A DNA stretch of 64,000 nt from Anaerospora hongkongensis (GTDB lineage: Bacteria; Bacillota; Negativicutes; Sporomusales; DSM-15969). The notes under the pieces were generated by a model, which was not told where the DNA came from, searched no databases, and saw only the letters and a list, made by a program, of their open reading frames with translations. Below are positions 36,984 to 45,462 of the stretch, in pieces. A program made the position numbers and the translations under genes. The stretch is taken from contig NZ_SLUI01000019.1 in NCBI RefSeq assembly GCF_004339805.1, positions 1 to 64,000 of the forward strand, in the 5' to 3' direction. The first letter of the stretch is position 1; every line of letters starts with the position of its first letter.

Positions 36984-38279
36984 TTATTTTACAGGTATTC
37001 CCATAGCCTTATCCAGTTTTGCTTTGCTGGTATTATAGTCATAAAGAGCTTGAATATGATTTGTTTTAGCTTGCGTAAGCGCCAGCTGAGCATCAATTAC
37101 ATCCAGATTGGTACCAACACCGGCACTGTAGCGGACCTGAGCAATCTTAAAGTCCTCTTCTGCTTTATCGACCGCCACTTTACTTGTCTCAATACGCTTC
37201 TCAGCTTCCTTCATGTTGAGGTAAGCCTGGCGCACTTCAAGCTGCACACTGTCACGGGACTGGCGGGCTTGTTCTTCGGACTTACTTAGCCCTGCATCGG
37301 CCTGTTTTATTTTCGATTTTGCCAAGCCAGAGTCAAATAGTTTATAACTGGCCGTAATACTTGCTCCCCAATTGTCATTGTCTGTTCCTGGCATATCAGT
37401 ATCATTCCAGTCGGTATAGCCATTCAAAGCAATTGTTGGTTTTTTGTCGGCACCGGCAATTTTAATCTGCTGCTTAGCCACTGCCACACCGGCATCAGCC
37501 TGGGCAATCTCAGGGCGGTTAGTCAGCGCATAATTAATACTGCCGTCCAGTGTTACATTATACGCCACATACGTAAGTGCAGCCTGTTTGGGATTGATCT
37601 GGCTGTCAAGCGGCAACCCGATAACATTGTTTAGACTTGCAATCGCCAGTTCAAGCGTATTGCGGGCACTGATTAATTTTTGCTCGGCATCAGCCAATTC
37701 CACTTCCGAACGCAGTACGTCCGATTTGGCTACTGTACCCACGGCATATTGAGCTTGGACATTTTTTAAATGTGCTGCCAGGCCGTCAACCGACTCCTGC
37801 GCTACTTTGACTAAGTTAGCTGATTGCAAAATGCTGAAATAACCGGTAGTAGCATCCAGCTTGATTTGCTGTTTAGCTTTCTCTATACCGTGATCAGCTG
37901 ATTTTAAGCCTAATTTAGCAGACTCGATTGAGCCCTCCGCTTTTCCGCCGGTGTAGAGCGGCAGAGTAAGTGCTATTTTGTTGTCATAGTTTTCTTTATT
38001 TCCGGTTGCTTTAGTAACGTCAGAATCAGTATAGCTACCGGTGAAGTTATAGTTTATCGTTGGTTTTTTAGCAGTTTTCGCTTCATTTACTGCCCAGCTG
38101 GCCTCTTCCCGTTCCGATTGAGATATTTTTATCGCCGAATTATTCTGCAATGCCAAATTTACGGCCTCATCCAATGTGAGCTCAACCGGAGCAGCCCACG
38201 CAGCTGCTGTGCTAAGTATCAGAACGCCGCCAGCTAATGCTGCTGTTAGGCGCTTCTTCCAATGTCTCTGTCTGATCAT
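36984..38279 (-). CDS. tolC: TolC family outer-membrane efflux protein
   Basis: Trimeric outer-membrane channel/periplasmic tunnel. Signal peptide (LAGGVLILSTAAAWA), then two repeats of the outer-membrane efflux domain: ELTLDEAVNLALQNNSAIKI (about 32-51), and AQADAGVAVAKQQIKIAGA...; RPEIAQAD and LDVIDAQLALTQAKT are typical. 431 residues. It has its own near-consensus promoter and operator-like palindrome and is followed by a terminator. No pump subunits are adjacent; the upstream neighbours are the mla genes. Confidence 0.93.
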   Translation of the reverse strand: MIRQRHWKKRLTAALAGGVLILSTAAAWAAPVELTLDEAVNLALQNNSAIKISQSEREEASWAVNEAKTAKKPTINYNFTGSYTDSDVTKATGNKENYDNKIALTLPLYTGGKAEGSIESAKLGLKSADHGIEKAKQQIKLDATTGYFSILQSANLVKVAQESVDGLAAHLKNVQAQYAVGTVAKSDVLRSEVELADAEQKLISARNTLELAIASLNNVIGLPLDSQINPKQAALTYVAYNVTLDGSINYALTNRPEIAQADAGVAVAKQQIKIAGADKKPTIALNGYTDWNDTDMPGTDNDNWGASITASYKLFDSGLAKSKIKQADAGLSKSEEQARQSRDSVQLEVRQAYLNMKEAEKRIETSKVAVDKAEEDFKIAQVRYSAGVGTNLDVIDAQLALTQAKTNHIQALYDYNTSKAKLDKAMGIPVK

Positions 38280-38300
38280 GTAACTATTCCTCCTACAAAA

Positions 38301-38314
38301 TGACTAATTAGTCA
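38301..38314. promoter_or_regulatory. Perfect operator-like palindrome ahead of tolC
   Basis: TGACTAATTAGTCA, a perfect 14 bp palindrome, placed about 7-20 bases downstream of the predicted transcription start and before the ribosome site. Bound protein would block initiation or early elongation. Matches 13 of 14 bases of the site upstream of the porin (1530-1543). Style fits a TetR/AcrR-type repressor, as usual for TolC/efflux genes. Confidence 0.65.
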
Positions 38315-38327
38315 GCAGTCTATTTCC

Positions 38328-38357
38328 ATTATATGTCCAATCATTTTTCAGTGTCAA
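38328..38357 (-). promoter_or_regulatory. Near-consensus sigma-A promoter of tolC
   Basis: Minus strand: -35 TTGACA (38357-38352), 18 bases, -10 TATAAT (38333-38328). Both hexamers match consensus fully. It begins exactly at the end of mlaD, so tolC can be expressed apart from the mla genes. Confidence 0.8.
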
Positions 38358-39635
38358 TCAAAAAGTATGCCGAATCCCCACATAGCTTCCCGACTCTCCT
38401 GCACTGTCAGGTTTTGTGCGCTGACCGACCAAATAGACATCCGGCGCCAGTTGAAACTCAGATCGCAGCTTGTAGCGAACATCGTTGGGATCATACACAT
38501 CAACCGACAACTTCAACGGACCATCCGTGTTAGCATCAAAGCCAATCCCGGCTTTGCCTTCCATAATTCCGGCCCGGCTGGCAAAAGAACCATTCTTCTT
38601 GCCCATCTGCAAATTGAGCTTCTCGTTTTCGCCAATATGGGTTACCCCAACCACAGCAAACTCTTTTGGTGACGTACTGATCTTCACGGCGGCATTGCTC
38701 TGGTAATTGCCGCTATCCGTATTATAAAGCAATTCAGCATTGACTTCCGTTTCAATATTGCTTACCGAATTGAGCATTTTGTTGGCCTTTTCCGATGCTT
38801 CCCGGGCATTTTTTAACGTATCCTTAATATTGCGGCTGCTTTCCGGGTCAGTCACGACACCTTCCAAGGCAGCAGCCATTTTTTCAACACGGCTGCTGGT
38901 TGTTTTCAAATTGCTGATCATTTCCCGCACATCGGCAGCAGTCTGGCCATTATTATCAAGATTGGTCAGCATGTTGTCCACTCTGCCGGCGACGTCACGC
39001 AGCGACTCAGACATAGCTGCCAGATTTGTAATCATTGTATGAGTATCCTGTTCATTTGACTCTGCCATCCGGGCCAGCGAGGCACTTAAGCGGTTCAAGT
39101 TGGCCGTAATCTCCCGCGAATTGAGCATTGTTTCTTTGAGAGCGGTCTTTACTTTTTCGTCCCCAATTACCTCGTTCAGCGACTGAACGAGCTTTTGTAT
39201 ATCCGCTAATACCTTGTCAGCATTCGAAATGAGTGTGTCAAGGCCCTGTGGCTCTTCTCCCCGCACCAGCGTATTAGGCTCAAGGAAACCGGAACTCTTA
39301 GCCGGCGGTGTAATATTAATAAACTTTTCCCCTAACAGTCCGTCTGTGCCAATAGTAAAATGGGATCCCTCCGGAATTTTTGTATCAGGATTAATGAGCA
39401 GCAGAACCTTAACTCCCTCAGGAATAACGTGCACTTGCTGCACCCTGCCCACATCCACCCCGGCATAACGGACAACATTGCCTTCTTTTAAACCGCCTAC
39501 CTGGCTGAAAACTGCCTGAACAGGATATCCTTTGTCTCCAAAACTAAAACCGCCAATATGCACCACCATAAAGCCCAGCAGCAGGAGGGCAATTAGCGTT
39601 ACCGCGCCGACTTTTGCTTCTGTTGTTACATTCAT
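38358..39635 (-). CDS. mlaD: MlaD-type MCE protein with long C-terminal strand-rich extension
   Basis: Membrane-anchored lipid-binding subunit of the Mla phospholipid transporter. Membrane helix (about 8-28), one MCE domain (about 38-118; VQAVFSQVGGLKEGNVVRYAG, LLGEKFINI), a helical region (about 130-300) and a C-terminal 120 residues of alternating strands ending in F (SYVGIRHTF). The 425 residues are more than twice E. coli MlaD (183). The shape agrees with the trans-envelope MlaD reported for Veillonella, where helix and barrel reach the outer membrane. Overlaps mlaF by 4 bases. Confidence 0.92.
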   Translation of the reverse strand: MNVTTEAKVGAVTLIALLLLGFMVVHIGGFSFGDKGYPVQAVFSQVGGLKEGNVVRYAGVDVGRVQQVHVIPEGVKVLLLINPDTKIPEGSHFTIGTDGLLGEKFINITPPAKSSGFLEPNTLVRGEEPQGLDTLISNADKVLADIQKLVQSLNEVIGDEKVKTALKETMLNSREITANLNRLSASLARMAESNEQDTHTMITNLAAMSESLRDVAGRVDNMLTNLDNNGQTAADVREMISNLKTTSSRVEKMAAALEGVVTDPESSRNIKDTLKNAREASEKANKMLNSVSNIETEVNAELLYNTDSGNYQSNAAVKISTSPKEFAVVGVTHIGENEKLNLQMGKKNGSFASRAGIMEGKAGIGFDANTDGPLKLSVDVYDPNDVRYKLRSEFQLAPDVYLVGQRTKPDSAGESGSYVGIRHTF

Positions 39636-40393
39636 GCTTTTTGCCTCCTTTTAGCCGGTAAACCCGGCGATTTCCAGCCATGAATAAATTGCTGCACTTT
39701 CGGATTAGCTGACCGCTTAAATTCTTCCGGTGTTCCCATTTCAATGATCTGTCCGTCATAAATCATGGCCAGCCGGTCTGCCACGGTAAAAGCCGAGTTC
39801 ATATCATGCGTGACCACAACAGAGGTTACGCCGAGCATTCGCTTTGTACTGCTGATCAGTCGGTCAATGGCGCTGGATTTTACCGGATCAAGTCCGGCAG
39901 TCGGTTCATCATACAAGACTATTTTGGGATTGAGGGCAATAGCCCGGGCCAGACTGACTCTTTTTTTCATGCCCCCTGACAGTTCATTCGGCATAACGTT
40001 CTCCTGCCCCCATAGCCCTACCATGCGCAATTTGCGCTTTACTACCGAAGCAATCTCTTCTTCTGACATATCGGTATGCTGTCTTAGCCCAAAAGCCACG
40101 TTTTCGCCTACCGTCATGGAGTCAAAAAGCGCCGAATATTGAAAAACCATGCCCATATGGCGCCGCAGTTCATTTAACTCGTCTTCTGACATAGCAGTGA
40201 CTTGCTGGTCATTAATCCAGACCTGACCGCTGGTAGGACGCAGCAAGCCAATAATCAGGCGCAGCAGGGTACTCTTACCGGAACCGCTTGGCCCAATAAT
40301 AACCATTGTCTCTTTTTCGGCAATTTCCAGATTCACATTGTTCAAGACCTGCTTGCCGCCAAAGTTCATATGAATATTAACTAGTTTAATCAT
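39632..40393 (-). CDS. mlaF: Mla ABC transporter ATP-binding protein
   Basis: ATPase of the MCE-type lipid transporter: Walker A GPSGSGKST near 38, signature ELSGGMKKRVSLARAI, Walker B IVLYDEPTAGLDP and switch VVTHDMNSAF. GMKKR in the signature region and the C-terminal tail are typical of MlaF rather than amino-acid importers. Coupled to mlaD by an ATGA overlap and to mlaE by 24 bases. Confidence 0.95.
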   Translation of the reverse strand: MIKLVNIHMNFGGKQVLNNVNLEIAEKETMVIIGPSGSGKSTLLRLIIGLLRPTSGQVWINDQQVTAMSEDELNELRRHMGMVFQYSALFDSMTVGENVAFGLRQHTDMSEEEIASVVKRKLRMVGLWGQENVMPNELSGGMKKRVSLARAIALNPKIVLYDEPTAGLDPVKSSAIDRLISSTKRMLGVTSVVVTHDMNSAFTVADRLAMIYDGQIIEMGTPEEFKRSANPKVQQFIHGWKSPGLPAKRRQKA

Positions 40394-40417
40394 GCTCCAC
40401 CTCTTCAGCAGCTTCCT

Positions 40418-41188
40418 TCAGCGATATAGCAGCAAGGACAGGAAATAGTTGCTGATAAATATCAGAATAATGGAAGTTACAACCGAGCCGGTTGTCGCTT
40501 TTCCCACACCTTCAGCTCCTGCAGCCGTTGTCAGGCCTTTATAACAGCCGATAATGGCAATAATCGCACCAAAAAACATGGATTTCACCATACCGCCTGT
40601 AATGTCATTAATAACCGTAAATACTTTAATCGACTGTAAATAAGTAAACGATCCGATACCGGCATAAAGGGTGGCCACCAGATAACCGCCGATCGTACCG
40701 ATTAAATCGGCAAAGACAACCAATACCGGCATCATGACTGCACAGGCGACCAGGCGTGGTACCACCAGATACGCAACCGGATTGGTAGCCATAACGCGCA
40801 GCGCATCAATCTGTTCCGTTACTTTCATCGAACCGATTTCGGCAGTAATCGCCGCACCTACACGCCCGGCAACCACTACCCCGGTAAGAACCGGGGCCAG
40901 CTCCCGGCCTATGGCAATTGCCACAACGCCGCCTACCGAGGATTGAGCACCATATTTGATAAATTCCTGAGCGCTTTGCAGCGTCATGACCATACCGGTA
41001 AACAGCATTGTCAGCATTACGATAGGCAGCGAGTCTACTCCCAGGTGAGACATCTGCTGCAGACAGTGCCGGACGTTCAGACTCCGCAAATGTACAAGCG
41101 TCTCAATGAACAGCATGACTATGCGGCCCATTCTTTCCAGCTGCACCAGGACAATATGCCCCAATTGTTCCAGCAATGTTACAACCAT
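40418..41188 (-). CDS. mlaE: Mla ABC transporter permease
   Basis: MlaE/permease family inner-membrane protein, 256 residues with about five helices. Family blocks: LPIVMLTMLFTGMVMTLQSA, GRELAPVLTGVVVAGRVGAA, ITAEIGSMKVTEQIDALRVM and the loop with NPVAYLVVPRLVA. First gene of the mlaEFD group. No MlaA, MlaB or MlaC gene is present, matching the minimal system described for diderm Firmicutes. Confidence 0.96.
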   Translation of the reverse strand: MVVTLLEQLGHIVLVQLERMGRIVMLFIETLVHLRSLNVRHCLQQMSHLGVDSLPIVMLTMLFTGMVMTLQSAQEFIKYGAQSSVGGVVAIAIGRELAPVLTGVVVAGRVGAAITAEIGSMKVTEQIDALRVMATNPVAYLVVPRLVACAVMMPVLVVFADLIGTIGGYLVATLYAGIGSFTYLQSIKVFTVINDITGGMVKSMFFGAIIAIIGCYKGLTTAAGAEGVGKATTGSVVTSIILIFISNYFLSLLLYR

Positions 41189-41384
41189 TTCGCTCCCCCT
41201 ATTCCTTCAGCACACAGCAGCAATACATTAATATTTCATTTACTTGGTTTTATTCCATACTTTACGGACAATTCCCTGCTAAAGCGGCTTTTTTCACAGC
41301 TGGTGGATTTTCCCCTCGGAAAAGACAATTAAGAGCCCGTGCCTCGTATACTGTTTAGCGGAATCAAGAAAATACACGGCTTCT

Positions 41385-41553
41385 CCTTTTGTCATCGCCA
41401 CAAAAGGAGCAAAAAGGCTAGGCCTATCTTCCAATTGCCTTGGAAAATTGTTAGCTTTCTAAAATCCGTGAACTCGCTGCGCTCAAACAAACGGATTTCT
41501 TAACGTAAGCTAACAATTTTCCATCCTGCGGACCGGCAATTTCCAGAAGGGCC
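41385..41553 (+). repeat. Long-hairpin intergenic repeat, full copy
   Basis: Same element as 1903-2074 and 60577-60746: CCTTTTGTCATCGCCACAAA head, CTAGGCCTATC, stem with the loop CTCGCTGCGCTCAAAC, CATCCTGCGGACCGGC, CCAGAAGGGCC end. The variable stem bases (ATTGTTAGCTT/AAGCTAACAAT) differ from the other copies but stay paired. Confidence 0.8.
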
Positions 41554-41628
41554 GGCAGGAACGTAATAACCAGGGTATTGCACGATCGGTTTCATACGTT
41601 CCTTGTTTTTGTATCCACTGACCCTTAC

Positions 41629-41793
41629 AGAAATTGCCGTCCCGCAGGGTGGAAGCAGGCCTTTCTTGCGTAAGGAAATTCCGACTGCTTGAGCGCAACG
41701 AGTTTCGGAATTTTAGCAAGAGAGGCCTGCTTCCAAGGTAATTTCTGTACAGGTCTTGATTTTTTGGTCCTTTTTGTATCAAGACAAAAGGAC
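41629..41793 (-). repeat. Long-hairpin repeat, diverged inverted copy
   Basis: Read on the minus strand: GTCCTTTTGTCTTGATACAA, AAATCAAGACCTGTAC, CCTTGGAAGCAGGCC, loop CTCGTTGCGCTCAAGC, then CACCCTGCGGGACGGC. Same architecture as the forward copy with a different sequence subtype; the two face each other. Confidence 0.65.
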
Positions 41794-41838
41794 AGAACCG
41801 GGCTTTTTCCTCGTCACACAAAAACCTACACCTATAAC

Positions 41839-41870
41839 TAGAGAGCCCCTTCCGTAGAAGAGGCTCTCTA
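41839..41870 (-). terminator. Hairpin after the S55 peptidase gene
   Basis: TAGAGAGCC-CTT/AAG-GGCTCTCTA stem five bases after the stop codon at 41876. The U-tract is poor, so termination is probable rather than certain. Confidence 0.6.
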
Positions 41871-41875
41871 ACTGT

Positions 41876-43645
41876 TTATTTCTTTTCATCAGTTACAATT
41901 TGCAGCATAATCTGGGTATCGTTCTCAATGATATAATCGGTTGTCGTAAAATACTTGTTTTTATTGTCATTCCCTTTTTTCGTAAGCTGCGAAAGCTGGG
42001 GTTCCAATTCAACCGACGGTTTCTTTATTTTTCCGGCCTGCGGCATCATGCCGCCTTCAGCAAGACCTTCAAAGTTCATATCCATCGTTTCCACAACCAG
42101 ATCATTATTGCGATCCCGGTTCGTTAATTCTGCAACCGTTTCGGCAAAAGACTGTTGTTTCTTCGTGAGCTTAATCAATTCGCTATCCATTCCCTGGCCT
42201 TTTAAGATATACAGCAGCGGAACCATGCCACCACCGCGAACTTCCAGAGTTAATGGACCGGCAGGCTGATTTTTCGGAACAACGAAATTGACCACTCGCG
42301 TAATTGGGTCACCCCGGAAGGGTTTCAGCGTAACAGTAATCGGTACAGTATCACCGGGGCGGGCAGCAGCAACCGCCGCTCTTGCCTCGGTAATCGCAGC
42401 AGTTTTGCGCTCACTGTCAATTCCGATATTCACCTTTACATCAATAATATCAACCGGATTATACTGGTTGCTTAAAATCGTAGTAAGCGCCTCATGGAGC
42501 TCCGCTATAGCCAGCTCCCCGATATTACCGGCGGTATAAAACATGTTTTCCCGTTTTAGCGATTGTACCGGTGCCTGATTGCCGGAAATTTCAAAGCTTA
42601 CCCGGGCTGTCCCTGCACCTACCCGGTCAAGGGTCTTGTCAATAACACTAAAAACGGTACTGGCCGCAAGCACAGGTGTCAACTGTTCATCCTGCACAAT
42701 TTGCACAGCAGCATCACGGCTATTGCCTGTGCTGTTATCATGGACCATAATCCGCATTGGCACAATAACCGGATAACGGCCGGTAACGCCGGCTACACCA
42801 GCCCCGCGGTCCTGATTAATCAGCCCCACCATTTGTCCAGTCGTACCAACTTTAAAGGAATTTTCCAAACCACTAACGGTGGTATAAATATTAGCATTGG
42901 TCATAAAAAGGTTTGTATTACCCTTTTTCATGAACGGATGCCCAAAAGCCAGAACTTTATCCCCTTCTACATAGGTTACTGTTCCCAAAGCTCCCAGACT
43001 GATATCACCGCGCACCAGCTCAACGCCCACCGCACTGCCGGGCTGCAGGGGCTCAGGAGCACTGTCCTCGGAAGCTGCACCTACTGCATAGGGCACAAAA
43101 TTAAGCGATTTAAGCTTTTCCTTCAGCATATTCATGGCCTGTTCACTAAAGCCTGCTGCCATCAGCGGCGTTGCAATCGGCTGCAGTTCATCCGCTACCT
43201 GCTGGGCAAAAGGAACATTGGAAGCCGCGGATAAATCCCATATCTTCATCATATCCTGGATGGGAGTTACCATACCGACTTTGTGATCGGTAAGCGACCA
43301 GCCATAGGCGACGGCGCCGACCAGCTTGCCGTCAATATAAACCGGGCTGCCGCTCATGCCTTGCGCAATGCCGCCCGTCTTATCAATCAAATCGCCGGAG
43401 ACGCGAACCAGAATCAAATCGCCGGACGGCCCCTTATCCTTCATAATTCCCAGAACTTCCACACCAAATTCTTCAATGGTATTGCCTGTTACTACTGTTT
43501 TAGCAATACCACGCATACCCGTTTTCACCTGGTCTACCGGCATAATATCGGCAGCAAAAACACCCGCCGCCGGAAATAAAAACAATAGCGCCAGTATCCC
43601 TGTGAACAACCGGCGCCAATTAAGTACAAACGACAATCCACTCAT
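41876..43645 (-). CDS. SpoIVB-type (S55) serine peptidase domain protein
   Basis: Signal peptide (ILALLFLFPAAGVFA), then an S55 peptidase domain with the nucleophile motif QGMSGSPVYIDGKLVGAV (S98) and the family block VLAFGHPFMKKGNTN near 230. About 300 further residues have an unknown, strand-rich fold. Unlike SpoIVB there is no PDZ domain ahead of the peptidase and the protein is longer (589). It is not with spoIVA or recN, so it is more likely an envelope protease than the sporulation signalling protease. ATG abuts GAGAGG; a TTG at 43636 would be better spaced. Confidence 0.85.
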   Translation of the reverse strand: MSGLSFVLNWRRLFTGILALLFLFPAAGVFAADIMPVDQVKTGMRGIAKTVVTGNTIEEFGVEVLGIMKDKGPSGDLILVRVSGDLIDKTGGIAQGMSGSPVYIDGKLVGAVAYGWSLTDHKVGMVTPIQDMMKIWDLSAASNVPFAQQVADELQPIATPLMAAGFSEQAMNMLKEKLKSLNFVPYAVGAASEDSAPEPLQPGSAVGVELVRGDISLGALGTVTYVEGDKVLAFGHPFMKKGNTNLFMTNANIYTTVSGLENSFKVGTTGQMVGLINQDRGAGVAGVTGRYPVIVPMRIMVHDNSTGNSRDAAVQIVQDEQLTPVLAASTVFSVIDKTLDRVGAGTARVSFEISGNQAPVQSLKRENMFYTAGNIGELAIAELHEALTTILSNQYNPVDIIDVKVNIGIDSERKTAAITEARAAVAAARPGDTVPITVTLKPFRGDPITRVVNFVVPKNQPAGPLTLEVRGGGMVPLLYILKGQGMDSELIKLTKKQQSFAETVAELTNRDRNNDLVVETMDMNFEGLAEGGMMPQAGKIKKPSVELEPQLSQLTKKGNDNKNKYFTTTDYIIENDTQIMLQIVTDEKK

Positions 43646-43650
43646 CCTCT

Positions 43651-43959
43651 CTATTTCTGGCTCGATTCAATTCGAACAACCAAATCCCCTTGACGGATGA
43701 TATCTCCAGGCTTTACCAGAACTTCCTTAACAACTCCATCGGTTGTGGCACGTGCCGCGGGGATTGGCCCCGTAAGAGTGCCGACAACAACAAGCACAGT
43801 TCCCTCCTGCACAGCTGCTCCCGGACTAACAACACTCAGTACATGTCCCGACAATACACTGCGATGATCAATCAGGCGGCCGGAGGCCATAACCCAGGCT
43901 GTAACAGTTAGAACTAAAACAAGCGACAATAGTACAATATTTTTTTTACTGGGAAGCAT
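43651..43959 (-). CDS. Membrane-anchored biotinyl/lipoyl-like domain protein
   Basis: 102 residues: N-terminal membrane helix (VLLSLVLVLTVTAWVMA), then a single hammerhead-type domain (SVVSPGAAVQEGTVLVVVG, ...DGVVKEVLVKPGDIIRQGDLVVRIE). The modified Lys of biotin/lipoyl carriers (MKM or DKA) is not there, so it resembles the HlyD/membrane-fusion hairpin domain instead. Five bases upstream of the S55 gene, probably acting with it. Function unknown. Confidence 0.7.
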   Translation of the reverse strand: MLPSKKNIVLLSLVLVLTVTAWVMASGRLIDHRSVLSGHVLSVVSPGAAVQEGTVLVVVGTLTGPIPAARATTDGVVKEVLVKPGDIIRQGDLVVRIESSQK

Positions 43960-44001
43960 ACTATCACCTCCATGCTATACCTTTATTATAACTCTTTTGC
44001 C

Positions 44002-45435
44002 CTAATTAGCAAGCTTAGTGGGAACGACAGCAAGGGCATTGCCGACTTTGCGCTCCCGCCCATCAGAAGGTATATTGACAATTTTGTCATTAATCACCAT
44101 CTCACTTGAGCCGCCGCCATCGAGGTTCATCGCATCAACAGCGCCCAGCTCCTGCATAAACAGCGCCAGTTCCAGCAGAGTCATACCAACACTGCCTGTT
44201 TGCCGGCCATCAACGACTACCAAAAGTACATGTCCTTGTTTGGTAATCCCTATGGCGGTACGGGGAGCACGCCCTCCCGCTACATCGGAACCAAACTCTT
44301 CAATCTTGGTTGTAAGAAAGACACTGCTGTTTTGAACCAGCCGCGGACCAGCACCTATTGCCTGTACCGCTTTGTCCCAGCTTTCTTCCCCCAGTGCATG
44401 GCTAACTTTGACAGGATCTCCCGGCTTCAATGCCGCAAGAGCCTTCATCGCCTTGCCATGAGCAGACAATACCACCGTATTGGCCGACAGCGGAGTATTC
44501 GCTCCACTTACAGCCATAACGCTGTTATCATTTATTATGTATTCGACACCAAAGTTGTTTGTCCCTGTCGAGTCGCTATAAAATCCATTATATACTATTA
44601 ATTCATCTTCGCCCCGTTCCCGGTTGATGCCATTGACCGGCACCTTGCTGCCATCAGGTAACTGTACATAGCCATGATAAGCTACCTGATCCATCAGCAG
44701 CGAACGATCAGGCAATATGCCGAGCGCGGTGCGCGCCAGCTCAGGGGTACTGACAATCGTACCGTTTACCTTCATTAGGCCAATAATTTCACCGGACAGG
44801 CTGAAATAGGAGCCATTAACAGCCGCCACCGCTTTGGCACTGCGGGCCATTGCACTGACAGAATCCAGGCCTTTAATCTGACCATTGGATAATACAGGCT
44901 GCAGGGTAAAGCCAGCCTGGGGATCAACCTCCAGAATATGAGCGCTCACCGGAGCGGCCGAGCGAAATGCCCGCCAGGAGGTATACGAAACTCCCGGTGC
45001 AACTTCACTTTGAATTTTTTCTTCCACAAATTTTGTGACATCAATGACCAAGCGATTCGGATTAGTTAGCGTAAATACCTTGTGAAGAACAGCCTGCTTC
45101 AATTCAACAATAGCCTGAAGATTGCCGTTATCTCCCTGGACCATTCGAATGTTGCCTACCAGCGAATTGTTGACAGCAATCTGTGGCAGTCCGGTTTTAT
45201 TAGCCGTTGCAGGCAAATCAATAATCAGCCGAAGTGGATTTTCGGCGACCTTCACCTTATAAGCAGAAAAGGCGGTCATATCCAGCACAATCCTCGTTTG
45301 TTCAGCAGCCTGGCTAAAACGGACTTTGAGTACTGCCGGTGCGCCTGCAGCCTGCGGTGCAGGTGCGGCAAAGGCAAAATACGGTACAAGTAATAAAGCA
45401 ATCAAGAAAAAACTGATACAACGGAACGCACGCAT
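44002..45435 (-). CDS. AMIN plus phosphodiester glycosidase (NAGPA-like) protein
   Basis: Secreted protein: signal peptide (FFLIALLLVPYFAFA), AMIN-like domain (about 30-135; KVRFSQAAEQTRIVLDM, LRLIIDLPATAN), which may bind peptidoglycan or the envelope, then a phosphodiester glycosidase domain (about 180-477) with AVNGSYFSLSGEIIGLMKVN, GRAPRTAIGITKQGHVLLV and AMNLDGGGSSEMVIND. The family cleaves sugar-phosphodiester bonds, but the bacterial substrate is usually unknown. ATG 45435 has GAGGAGG seven bases upstream; a terminator-like hairpin precedes it. Confidence 0.9.
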   Translation of the reverse strand: MRAFRCISFFLIALLLVPYFAFAAPAPQAAGAPAVLKVRFSQAAEQTRIVLDMTAFSAYKVKVAENPLRLIIDLPATANKTGLPQIAVNNSLVGNIRMVQGDNGNLQAIVELKQAVLHKVFTLTNPNRLVIDVTKFVEEKIQSEVAPGVSYTSWRAFRSAAPVSAHILEVDPQAGFTLQPVLSNGQIKGLDSVSAMARSAKAVAAVNGSYFSLSGEIIGLMKVNGTIVSTPELARTALGILPDRSLLMDQVAYHGYVQLPDGSKVPVNGINRERGEDELIVYNGFYSDSTGTNNFGVEYIINDNSVMAVSGANTPLSANTVVLSAHGKAMKALAALKPGDPVKVSHALGEESWDKAVQAIGAGPRLVQNSSVFLTTKIEEFGSDVAGGRAPRTAIGITKQGHVLLVVVDGRQTGSVGMTLLELALFMQELGAVDAMNLDGGGSSEMVINDKIVNIPSDGRERKVGNALAVVPTKLAN

Positions 45436-45462
45436 GAGAAAACCTCCTCGGAAATGATGAAC

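Larger units (their letters stand above)
41189..41875. other. 687-base intergenic region before the mla operon
   Basis: No credible gene. Contains an inverted pair of the long-hairpin repeat (41385-41553 forward, 41629-41793 reverse) and the terminator-like hairpin of the S55 gene. I found no clear promoter for mlaE in 41189-41380. Confidence 0.6.

Noticed and set aside
41510..41821. 103-codon minus-strand frame
   Set aside because: Lies almost entirely within the inverted repeat pair at 41.4-41.8 kb; repeat-derived.
41876..43645. Calling this gene spoIVB
   Set aside because: Only the S55 domain is shared; the PDZ domain and the usual recN/spo0A neighbourhood are missing.
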